From positions 11,532,001 to 11,596,000 of the forward strand of contig JBANAY010000004.1 of the NCBI GenBank assembly GCA_037952775.1: DNA of 64,000 nucleotides. Reading direction: 5' to 3'. The position numbers and the translations under genes are program-made. Origin of the DNA: Clonostachys chloroleuca. Lineage: Eukaryota; Ascomycota; Sordariomycetes; Hypocreales; Bionectriaceae. The notes under the pieces are model-generated. The model was not told where the DNA came from. It ran no database searches and saw only the letters and a program-made list of their open reading frames with translations. This document shows, piece by piece, positions 10,867 to 20,881 of the stretch (positions are counted from its first letter, which is position 1; every line of letters starts with the position of its first letter).

Positions 10867-11691
10867 ATGGCGGCCCCAGTTGCTTACTACGTGTTTGGCC
10901 CTCGAGGGAGTTATTACATGATGGAGGCCCCGATTGCTTACTACGTGTTTAACCCTCGAGGGAGTTGCTACGTGATCTTACACCCATATCCTCCTACTCT
11001 CTCGCGACAAGATTCTCTCACACACACACGACCAGATCCTCCCACACACACTCGACCAGATCCCCCAACTCGCTCGCGACGAGATTCTCCCACACACACT
11101 CGACAACATCCTCCTACTCGCTCGCGACGAGATTCTCCCGCGCACGCACGACCAGATCCTTCTACGCCCCCGCCACCTTATGGGATCGAAACCTCGCTAA
11201 AGAATTCCAGCCTGTCTGAATTCCAAGAGACTGAGATACTCCGGACGGTGAATACAGTTATGGGGCGAGTTGATGCTAAGCTAGCCAGCAATAGTGGTGG
11301 TTTGGGTAATACTTTGGCCCTCTCCTCTGCTATTCGCCACACCTGTGTTGAAGCCGCCATAGCTATCACTAAGGATTGCTCTTCTATATCTCAACTTCGG
11401 GGAGAGGGAGATGAGGTGATTTCGAGAACCCGTCACAGAACTGTTGAAGCTATAACCACTACTGCAAATATTTCTCTTGTTGAAAAACAGGCAGAAGCAG
11501 CTATGATCACATCTACAGCAATTATTGAGGTATCAAATAGCACTCTTTCAAACATGGAGCAACACCGCTCAGCAGATGGGTATACATCAGCAGAGAATAT
11601 CACAGCCCTGAGCTATATGAGGCGCATAGCTTCTGCTGTAGCTAGCGCAGCATCTGAGACAGCTTTCGAAATTTCTCAGCGAAGACCCTAA
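10867..11691 (+). CDS. Hypothetical repeat-containing protein (274 aa)
   Basis: The family is not recognised. ATG 10867 opens two tandem 18-residue repeats encoded by two 54-bp units (10867-10920, 10921-10974): MAAPVAYYVFGPRGSYYM and MEAPIAYYVFNPRGSCYV. Residues about 40-100 are a proline/arginine tract of short repeats of the kind RPDPPTHT and RRDSPTHT. The C-terminal 165 residues are non-repetitive, Ala/Ser/Thr-rich and predicted helical (for example SAIRHTCVEAAIAITKD and YMRRIASAVASAASETAF). No signal peptide is seen. The surroundings are repeat-rich and gene-poor, so this may be a young or decaying lineage-specific gene, but the frame stays open through diverged repeats, which argues for coding use. 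Confidence 0.45.
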   Translation: MAAPVAYYVFGPRGSYYMMEAPIAYYVFNPRGSCYVILHPYPPTLSRQDSLTHTRPDPPTHTRPDPPTRSRRDSPTHTRQHPPTRSRRDSPAHARPDPSTPPPPYGIETSLKNSSLSEFQETEILRTVNTVMGRVDAKLASNSGGLGNTLALSSAIRHTCVEAAIAITKDCSSISQLRGEGDEVISRTRHRTVEAITTTANISLVEKQAEAAMITSTAIIEVSNSTLSNMEQHRSADGYTSAENITALSYMRRIASAVASAASETAFEISQRRP

Positions 11692-12211
11692 AGCAATCTG
11701 AATCTGATTATGGTAGTCTTACTTTGCAAGGATAAATAGGGATAATCTAGACACCCACCAGGCTTCTGATTGTCAATCAAGGTCGTCTCCATATGTTCGG
11801 TGCATGTTACTCCTCTAATCCTTTGGCCGAGGTAAAGCGGAAGCCCCAACCCAAAATAAAAAATTGAGACCATCAAATGCTCAACCACATTGCATTGAAT
11901 CAGAAAACTTAGACCGCGGGCTTCTTTCCAGAAGTACCCTCACGGCAGCCACGAGCGTTGGACCCAAAGGCGGCCAGCTCAATTCACTATATGTATGACG
12001 TATGCATGTAGCACCTGCTCTATTGAAATGAAATTAAGTCAACAACCACCGCGCCATTGCTAGGTACTGCCCTGGATATGAAGCAGTATGTACCTTCTTT
12101 TGTATTTGCCTCCCATTTCACGGCCTGTATGTTCCTGCCGAATCAATGAATAACCAGCACAGGTATCTCTCAGAATGTTTACATTGTCAAATCTTTCTAC
12201 TTTTTCTACAC

Positions 12212-12290
12212 AACCCAGTCTCTGCCAGCAACCCAGTCTCTGCCAGCAACCCAGTCTCTGCCAGCAACCCAGTCTCTGCCAGCAACCCAG
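12212..12290 (+). repeat. 18-bp minisatellite, array 1 (4 units plus partial)
   Basis: Four perfect head-to-tail copies of AACCCAGTCTCTGCCAGC and a partial fifth. The period is a multiple of three, so one frame encodes (NPVSAS)n and the opposite strand another open repeat. That is a by-product of the period and not evidence of a protein. The same unit occurs twice inside the tRNA-like gene at 8.7 kb. Confidence 0.9.
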
Positions 12291-12363
12291 CCATGGTTAG
12301 TCCATCTAGCATAGAGCTTGTTGACATTTATGCCATAGAACTAACTCTAGTTACAGGCGCCCA
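12291..12363 (+). repeat. Spacer between minisatellite arrays, copy 1
   Basis: About 73 bp starting CCATGGTTAGTCCATCTAGC. It is repeated after the second array at 12496-12568. The differences visible between the copies are A/G transitions. Confidence 0.8.
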
Positions 12364-12495
12364 TCCCAGTCTCTGCCAGTAACCCAGTCTTTGCCAGCAA
12401 CCCAGTCTTTGCCAGCAACCCAGTCTCTGCCAGCAACCCAGTCTTTGCCAGCAACCCAGTCTCTGCCAGCAACCCAGTCTCTGCCAGCAACCCAG
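12364..12495 (+). repeat. 18-bp minisatellite, array 2 (7 units plus partial)
   Basis: Seven units of the same 18-mer, the first diverged. Several carry CTTTGCC instead of CTCTGCC (C to T). With array 1 and the two spacers it forms a two-fold higher-order repeat. Confidence 0.9.
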
Positions 12496-12568
12496 CCATG
12501 GTTAGTCCATCTAGCGTAGAGCTTGTTGACATTTATACCATAGAACTAACTCTAGTTACAGACGCCCG
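12496..12568 (+). repeat. Spacer copy 2 after array 2
   Basis: Second copy of the 73-bp spacer, starting CCATGGTTAGTCCATCTAGC. It shows that the unit [18-mer array + spacer] was duplicated as a block. Confidence 0.8.
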
Positions 12569-12617
12569 AACAAACCGCCGCCGCCACCCTCCACTTCACT
12601 TGGCTCGGGGCCATAAT

Positions 12618-12678
12618 GGCCATTGTGAATAGCATACCAGCGTGGGGGCAGCTCATCATCTTGTGTATTGTCTCATTC
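12618..12678 (+). repeat. Dispersed 61-bp repeat, copy 2
   Basis: Near-identical to 7255-7315 (two G-to-A differences). It is followed by a GC-rich hexamer tract at about 12746-12822 (CCCCTG/CCCCCG repeats) encoding Pro-Ala repeats in one frame. No supportable gene contains it. Confidence 0.8.
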
Positions 12679-13033
12679 AGGGTGAGCAGGCGTGATCGGG
12701 CCCACGGGCCCGATCACCAGGGCATTTTGCCCACGTATGTTGTGCCGGCTGCCCCTGCCGCCCCTGCCCCTGCCCCTGCCCCCGCCCCCGCCCCCGCCCC
12801 TGCCGCCGGCTGCCGCCGCCGCCATGTGTCCGCAGAGGAATGATTGGGGGGGGGTTACCTAATATACTTTAGCTTACTGTAGTTATTATTATTAATATTA
12901 ACATATTACTTCACGTATCATACCACAGCCACTTGCGCTTCTTATCAACACACCACACTCTCGCTCCGCTGGACTACTAGTCTATCGTCATCTTAAGCTT
13001 TCCTTTGGATGAAATTTCGTTTTGCAGCCGCGG

Positions 13034-16000
13034 ATGGACGACGCGCTGGAGCCCATCAGAGGGTTGATCCATCGGGTCAAAGGGTCACTCTCTAGACACC
13101 GAGCTGACGGCGAATACTGCAGCTTACGCATTGTCTGCGACCCCAAGAATGCCGATATCGAGTGCGCTCTTCTCCTCTTGTCTCTCCATTTCACATCATC
13201 TCAGCACGCGTACTAAATAGCTCATTTCTAGCATTGTCGCCGTCCATGGCCTGGGGAGCGAGGGCTTCAAGTCATGGGTCACCGTTGATCCCAGCCAGTC
13301 CAAGAGTCATAAGTCCTGGCTCCAGGAGCTTCTCGCCAAGGATGTCCCAAATGCCCGCATCATGACCTACGGGTATATTTCGGATGGTGGGAGCTTTCGT
13401 TATGTCATCCGAAATGTCCTGTACGGTCGCGCTCTCGACATGGTCAAAGAGCTCGGGGCCCAGAGATGCAAGGACGGCACAGAGAAGAGACCAATATTCT
13501 TCATTGCCCACAGTCTCGGCGGCTGGATCGTCAAGCGCGCCCTCATCATATCCAGCGAGGCTGCTGACGTGGAACTCAAGGACATCGAGCTGTCTACTTG
13601 TGGGATTGCTTTCTTCGGGACACTCTCACCTGGAAAACCATTGTCGCCATCGCCACTTGCTCACGTCATCCGCAGAACGACCTCTGGCCTGAACGAGGAC
13701 GCCAAGTACAGCAGAAGGTCTTTGTCCATGAACTCATTTGAGCTCAATGAAAGCGACAGCGAGTGGCTAGAAAAACAACTCGAGGCGTTCAAGGCTATTA
13801 TGACGAATTTACCCCGTCTCTCATTCCACGAGACCAAGAAGTCTGAGGATAGCTTCGTTGTGAAAAAGACCGATGCCATCACGGGATCCGACGGCGATCA
13901 AATTGGCCTGAACGCGACTCACTCTGACCTCATCAAATTCCAGGGGCGTGATGCGAATTATGAAGCATTCATCAGCAGGTTCCGTGAAATGATAAACAAT
14001 GCCGGCATATCAGGGCTGTTGGATGAAAAACACAAGGTCTTCAATCTTGCTGTGGCTCCCCCGTTACATTTTCCAACAGAGGACTTCTCCATCCCAACCA
14101 AGATTCCTGGTGAACCAGGTATTGTGGTAGGTCGGGAAGACTTGCTTGAGCAGCTTGATACAATTCTCAGACCGAAAGATGAGACTGACAAGCTGCAACT
14201 AAGCATCGCCACTCTCTGGGGGCCGGCCGGTACAGGGAAGACGACACTTGCAAAACACTATGCAGAAACACACAAGAGCGATATTTCCTTTGTCATCTGG
14301 GTGTGGGCCGAGAGCTGGGAAACCGTTGTGGCAAGCTATCTCGAGTTTGCCGAGTCTCTTGTCTGCCACTACTCCAAGAAGGCGCCCAGAGCCCGCGTGG
14401 AGAACGATCTCGGCTTGACTGGAATTGGTGAAATGCTCAAAGTGAAGAGCATCTTGGAGCTTGATACCCCGACCGTCAAAGCAGTTGTGCGGGCAGTGAA
14501 GGACTGGCTGATGCGCCCCGAGAACCGTGGGTGGCTACTTATCCTGGATAATGTCGACGCTACATTCGACATCTTCGATTTCATACCTCTCACGTTGTCT
14601 GGGAGAATTATCTTGACATCAAGAGACAAAACTTGTTGCCCGTGGGGTACTGAGCTAGAGGTTCCCGTCATGACCGAGGCTGAAGCTATCGAGTTGGTCA
14701 AGTCTACACTTGGAAACGAAATTGCCGATAACCCTGAAGAACGTAGGTTTAATGCCGTGACTTCATTCCCTCCAACGAGAGAAAATATGGCTGATGATTG
14801 GTTTAGTTGAAGCAGCAAAGGATGTCGTTAAGCATCTTGGTTACCACCCCCAGAGTATCGCCATATTATCGTCAACACTCCGACATAGGGACATAACCAT
14901 CAGCAAATACTGCAAAAGGCTTGACGCAAAGTTTCCTTTAAGTTTCCCTGGTTCAAATATCGACCAATCCCCAGTCACCACGACCATCCTGGGTATCAGT
15001 GCCATGCTGTCAAATTCTGTGATTCCCGTGGCTCTATTCACCACCGACCTACTAAAGCAAGCGTCAACAAACCTTTCAGCTAACTTCCCTGATGTCAAAT
15101 GTAAGGCCCCGAACTGCTACCTCATTCTCCTCGTCTCTAACAAACACCAGTGTTCCAAGATCTCGAGCATCTCAATGATGTCTTTCAGCATTTGCTCAAC
15201 GAGAACTTCATCCAGACGCCGTCCTCCCCATCTGACTCATCATCGCAGTCCTCCAGCTCATCCAGCTTCGACTCGTTCATCCTTGAGTCTGAAGCTCGTG
15301 ATCATGTTCGTCGGTCACTAACCCAGGAGGGACAAGTCGATCACGCCAGAATCGCCTGCACTGTATGTGTCGACGGTATTCGTAGGAAGGAGTCGGATTC
15401 CGAAACCTTGCCCGAGATCCATGACTTCGGGCGCATCATGGCTCCACATGCCAAAACATGTTACGATGACTGGGCAGCTGCGTTGGAGATATCTCCAGAC
15501 AATCAAGGGATTGCATGGGAGGTGCTGGGGAATGTCTGCATGACACAAGGTGCAACAGAGCAAGCCATCGGATGCTTTGAGCTTTCACTGAGAGAAAACA
15601 AGGCTTTGAGCCCCATGGACAGGATACAAACCTCCCTGTCGCTAGCCAACCTCCTGAACCAGATGGGAGAGTTTCAGCGAAGCCAGGATATCCTCCTCGA
15701 TGTCGACCCTCTTTCCATCGATAAGGCACTCGGGTTCCGCGTCGCCATGGCAAGAGCCTCTACGTCTGCTGCACAGGGAGAGCTAGACGATGCCGAGAGC
15801 CAATACGAAACCCTCGAGCATGAACAAGAGCAAACGCTGGGGCCTACAGATATCTCAACAGTCAACACGGTCCAAAGGCTCGCTGTCACCCTCGAGCAGC
15901 TCGGCAAGTTCGAGGAAGCCCAGGCCCTATACCGCCGCGTCTTCATCTCCTACAAGAACCTCTTCGGGCACGCCCACCCCATCGCCCTCGAGGCCCTCGA

Positions 16001-16592
16001 GGACCTCGCCAACATCTCCCGCGCCAACAACGCCATCGACGACGCCGAGAGCCTCTACAAGCAGAGCGTGGAGATCAAGACCCGCTCCCTCGGCGCCGAC
16101 CACCCCTCCACCGCCCACGCCATCCAGAAACTCGCCGTCATCGATGACCTCCGCGGCCACTACGAGGAGGCTGGCAAGAAGTACCGCCGCGCCCTCGACA
16201 TCATGTCCCGCTCGCTCAACCGCGCCCACCCGCTCTACACCACAACCCTCGAGAACATGGCCCTCAGCTCCCGCTGGCACGGCCGCGCCCTCCAGGAGGA
16301 TATTCCCTCCCCCTCGTCGTCGCGCACCATCAAGCCAAAATCCAGGGACGAGGACGTCATGCACGAGACACGCCGCCGCACGGCCTTTGAGGAGGCGGAG
16401 CGGCTGTACCTCGAGGTCATCAACATCAAGCGCGCCGCCAGGGACGTGTACTCGGAGAGGGAGGTGGTGGCCACGGCGTCGAAGCTGCAGGAGATGTACG
16501 AGAACGAGGAGTTCTTCGTGGAGGGGCGGGGGGTCAAGGTCGATGACCTGATGCTCCTGTTCCGGGATGGGCGGCGGAGGGGCACGGTGTAG
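13034..16592 (+). CDS. Fungal NLR: alpha/beta-hydrolase + NB-ARC + TPR protein
   Basis: A STAND-class NTPase of the kind implicated in fungal non-self recognition and programmed cell death. Exons 13034-13161, 13232-14742, 14807-15100 and 15151-16592 sum to 3375 nt (1124 aa), all joins in frame with GT-AG introns of 70, 64 and 50 nt. Domains: an esterase/lipase-like head (residues about 45-230) with HGLGS and the nucleophile elbow AHSLGG near 135; an NB-ARC domain with P-loop GPAGTGKTT near 372, Walker B-like WLLILDNVD near 478 and GRIILTSRD; then tetratricopeptide repeats (about 760-1000) such as ALEALEDLANISRANNAIDD. A Ser-rich linker lies before the TPRs. Upstream is the repeat island; downstream a convergent DCR2-like gene. 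The 3' TPR exon is noticeably GC-rich. Domain calls are strong; the elicitor or partner is unknown. Confidence 0.9.
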
Positions 16593-17272
16593 GGGATGGT
16601 CTCCCGTCCATGCAAACAAAAGTGCTTCATGATCTAATTGGACGATTTGTTGTTTTCATTTTCTTCCACATTTGTTTATTCTTTTGGATTCATCCCCTGG
16701 TTTTACAAGAGCAAGCGGTTAATATGTTTATTAGGTCTTTATGCCATCATTATTCAGGACATAGGTAGCGAAGGGTAACATTCGGTTTAATGAGGTATGA
16801 TTAGAGAGGGAATAGCAATAACACTCTAAATAGCAAGCGCGTCAAGATATACGTTTTATACTCCTAATAATATACTAAACATTCCGGATAACACCCGGTA
16901 TTGTTTCAAATGATGCTAATTCAAGTACGCAGGTGATATGTGGATGGCCAAAACATGGCCTTGCTTTATACACAGGTAATAGATAGGGTCGTCTCTGACT
17001 CCGGAGTGCAGTTCCGCTTGCTCCCGCCGCCGCATAACACCCTCCCTTTCCAAGGCGTAACATGCACGAGCTCTCGGGCGTGGATGATACTTGCTTAAAA
17101 ATACTCTGAAGCGTAGAGTTAGATTCCGCTAAATGTAGGGCACAGGTTTCCAAAGCCGAAAAAGCCAAAAGCAATCGTTTCATTTCCCGTTCGCCCGCTA
17201 ATAATAATTCGAAGAGTACTGCGTTGGAGAACTGCATGCGTGTGCTGAATCGACGTGATTCAGGTCCCTCGT
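16593..17272. other. Convergent intergenic region
   Basis: Shared 3'-flank of the plus-strand NLR gene and the minus-strand phosphoesterase gene. AT-rich from 16620 to 16900, as expected for 3' UTRs. No further gene seen. Confidence 0.5.
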
Positions 17273-19148
17273 TCACGTGCTCTCGGTGTCTTCCTCGCCG
17301 GCCTCTGGGATGAGTGGCTTCTTCGGTTTCTCGTAGTGGGGCTTTCCTCTCTCGACGAGCATCTGGTGGTCGATTCGAGACTCTGTGTCGCCATATTCCA
17401 GCCTCTTCCAGGTGAAGATCCGTGCTTCATTGAAATCAATCTCGAACAGTCGCAGCCGGCGCACGTATTCGTCATAGCCAGCGTAGCCGCCAAAGCCAAC
17501 ACCGCCGCCATAGCACATCCATAGTGCAGGATCTTCCTCCTCGCCTTCCAGCGAGATAGAGCAATAGTCATTGCAATGATCGCTAATTCTAAGGTTAGTC
17601 GACAGATCAAGGAACGAGCCACGTCATATGAGATGTCCAAGACTTACTGGCCAGCGCTAACCATGAGGATGCCCTCTTCAACAAGGGCATCCCGGAATCC
17701 AGAGTTGAATACAGGGGCCGTCACGCCCTCGGTCCAGTTTCCTAGTCGGGGAAGCTTAGGGTCGGCATACTCGGTAAGTGGGATGTGAATAAAGGCAATG
17801 TCCATGTGTTTGTGCGTGTATTCCCTGTGCTTATCTTTGAGGCCACCTGCAGTCTTCTTGAACCACTCGATCTGGTTCGGCTTAATCCAATCATAGCCAG
17901 GGTAGTTACGCTCATCGGGAGTGTAAGAGTGGGAATCCAAAAGATAGATTGTCAGCGCCGAGTGGTCAGAAGAGCCTTTCGCCAGCACCTCAATGTAGTA
18001 GTTTCCTACTCCTGCAATGTCGGCTGGTCCAGTCAAAGATAGCGAGTATGGGAGATTTTCCATAATGGCCATCTGAGCCTCGCGAGAGAGGGTCCCCTCG
18101 TCATCATGGTTTCCAAAAATGGCTGCATAAGGGATCTTGCGTTTGATCAAAAGACTAGCAAACTTGAAAATGGGCTAAGAAAACGAAGGTTAGTCGAGTG
18201 CTTCATACATTGGGATGAGTTTGAATATACCGTTTGAGCGTCCGGGGCTGTGTCTCCGTTCACTTGGTCGCCACTCAAAATAACAAGATCAGGTTTCTCA
18301 TCATCGAGGATCTTCGACACGAAGTCCAATGTCCTCGGGTCAGCTTCGCATGGCCCGCCATTATAGCCGTCTGGTACAGGCTCGCGGCACACTCCAACCC
18401 CAGTGCTGAGATGTAGATCCGCAATCTGCAGAATCTTGAAGCGCCCATTGTCCTTGACTCTCGGCTTGGGTTTCTTGATCTCCGCAGGGGTGCCTCTTCT
18501 CACGGTAAGGTGGACGCTGTGGACTGGCGAACCACCGAGGAGAAAAGGCGTCCCCGTGATCGCCCAACCTTCACGTGCCTCAGTGGCATCATCCCCAAAA
18601 AGGACATCCACATCAGTAATGGCCTTTTTCGAATCGCTGGATCCCCTACTCGCGGAGCGCTTAATCCACAAACCCCCCGGGCGCTGCTCCCATAGATCCT
18701 CATCCTTTTTTGATGTCGGGTTTAGTCTCCCTACGGAGATATCCATCACGACGTGGTCCTCGGAGGTAAGTTCCTCCTCATGCTTGCGAGCGACGTGGAG
18801 GTATGCTCTACCGGTCCAGGATTTGCCGAGGTATAGTTCCTTATCGATTCGGTGCCATTTACTCGTATCGAGATCGCATGAAGAAAACGGGTTTAAAGAG
18901 GTACATTTTGCAATCGTTACATCTGTTACGACGAGGCCAGGGTGGTGCGAGGGCATATAGCCATGAATCTTGTTCGGGAGCACTCGGTATTTACTGTCGA
19001 GGATGTAGACGACGAGGAACGTAAAGGTGATCAATGTGGCCAGCTGAAGCGCCGTCCGTACCTGAGAGGTGGCGAGCCATGGTTAGCAGAGTCCCTTGCA
19101 TCCCAATACGGTGTATAATTGCTCGAGACTCACGATGCGCCGAGTCAT
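17273..19148 (-). CDS. DCR2-like calcineurin-type metallophosphoesterase
   Basis: Homolog of yeast DCR2, a phosphatase linked to cell-cycle entry and to dephosphorylation of the ER-stress sensor Ire1. Four exons (19134-19148, 18231-19061, 17648-18174, 17273-17582; introns 72, 56 and 65 nt) total 1683 nt, 560 aa, all in frame. The first exon encodes only MTRRI and has a consensus donor GTGAGT. A membrane anchor follows (ALQLATLITFTFLVVYIL, about residues 8-25). Metal-binding motifs are complete and in order: ILQIADLHLS (DxH), VILSGDQVNGD, AAIFGNHDDE, FIHIPLTEY and, across the last intron, SAG-H-DHCNDY. The tail (KPKKPLIPEAGEE) is typical of fungal members. A mixed membrane-proximal/lumenal site is inferred from the anchor. 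It is convergent with the NLR gene and divergent from the THO1-like gene. Confidence 0.92.
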
Positions 19149-20881
19149 GATGAAGAGGAGATTGCCGCAGGGGCTACCACAGCGGGAGAAGTCCCTAACA
19201 CTGTATTGCGAGGACGAACGCCAGACGGATGTGCTATGCGACCGGCAAATCGAGGGCCAAACGGTAGATGGGCTGGTGTCGGCGCAAAGGGCATCTTCCC
19301 ACAGCTCAGATGGCCGGGTGCCCAGTAGTATCTATCACGTTGGTGCGTTCGTTGGTGGGATGGCGAGAAGATGCGGAGGCAGTTGAAGTCGGAAGGGTTG
19401 CTCTCAAAGTCGGAAGAGAGCTGGAGAGATCGACCTGCCAAGACAAATGGGATGACGTTGCAACAAGGCGGGACTGGATCGGTGTCTAGTAGGATAAGGG
19501 CCAAGCAACGAGGGGTGCATATATAGATACACGATATAAGAGTGTATATCTACTGCACGGAGAGCGACGAGGCAAGAAGCAAGTAAGGTCGGAAGGAGAA
19601 TGGCCTGGCGGTGACGAAACTGATGTCCATGACGATTGCTTGCTGGGCGACTCGACTGCTGTCAGTCAGAATTAGAGTTTGCAGCGAGCCTATTCCAGCG
19701 CCCAACTGCGGAAGCACGCGGTATGGCTTGGCAGGGGGACCCCTAACTTAGAAGGCCAGTGCCCGTATTGCAGTGGGGAACGGGGAGATGAGGCCGAGAC
19801 CGCAGTGCTTATTGTGAGGAATGTCCTCTGCTGGCGGCCCAGAGTGCTAAATTAAGTGTGCTGCGGAGTCCGGAAGACCCTGAATCCAAGAGAGATCCAT
19901 TGACAAGCCGGATCATTGCCGCAGCATCGGACGAAGTTATCCAACCATCCAGGGCAGTTGCCTGGAAACGTACGTTTTCCTCCTGCAGGATGAAAGCTGC
20001 CCTTTCCAACACATAGCACAGTAATGTGCAAGCATCTCTTTCACGGTTGTGTTTGCGTTTACGCTTGGTCTCAACCAAATGAAATACCTCGCAGCATTTG
20101 AGTCGTCATATGACACCGAACTCACTCTTCACCAGCCTCATCGTGACTTGAGCCCTCGAAGATTCCATCCAGCCAATTCCAGCAAGGGGTGCCTAATACT
20201 CTGGAAAGAATCGCCACATCTGGCAGCTACAATTACGTGTCGCTGTCAATGGCTGTAACAATAGCACACCAAAAATCACACAATGGGTCAATGATAAGTC
20301 TTTGAGCACCACCCGTCTGGCTAATGGGAATGGTCTCGGAACAGCCACAGAACTCGGGTGCATTGTCAGCCACAGCACAATGGAATTTGATGCGCGATTG
20401 CTGATTCAGCAGCTTGCAGGGAGCTGACCTGAGACCAGCATGTGGTAGGGGTGATCCGTGCGCGCCACTTGGATGTACTTATTAGATACTTTGCATTTTG
20501 TTCATTTTCGCCTGAGCTCCACAGTCCTTCAGGTATACAGCAGGTCACCCTTTACAAAAACAAAAGGCTGGCAATAACCTGCTCCTGCTGGACGACGGAG
20601 CTTGGGACTGAGGTCGACCTCAACCGGACATCACGTTCAGGCTCTGCTCGTACCCTCCCTTTCTATTCATAATATCTCTCCATCCAAAGCGCACAAGGAA
20701 CATCTCACGGCGGCCATCTCCATCACTTTTTTATCCCTGATCATCGCGGAATCATCATCCGTCTCTCGCGACCCAAAGCGCCAGCTACGCGCCCACTCTG
20801 CGATCGCCAATTTGCGCGTCATTCCATCATCTACCTTTCCCTCCTCCATCACACACGAGCCAACTCCCGAGCTTTGATACA
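19149..20881. other. Divergent promoter region
   Basis: About 1.7 kb between two divergently transcribed genes (DCR2-like minus, THO1-like plus). Only short ORFs without recognisable domains occur. The last 200 bases are pyrimidine-rich (CATCTC, CCCTCC) and serve the THO1-like gene. Confidence 0.4.

Noticed and set aside
12212..12495. Regular short repeats resembling a CRISPR array
   Set aside because: Units are contiguous 18-mers without unique spacers, in a eukaryotic genome; this is a minisatellite.
12146..12532. ORFs encoding (NPVSAS)n and (AETGLL)n on opposite strands
   Set aside because: The repeat period is a multiple of three, so open frames arise automatically on both strands; no start context or flanking domain supports a protein.
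15927..16619. Long minus-strand ORF (230 codons) opposite the NLR TPR exon
   Set aside because: Shadow of GC-rich third positions in the plus-strand TPR region; the sense frame has clear repeats and an in-frame gene model.
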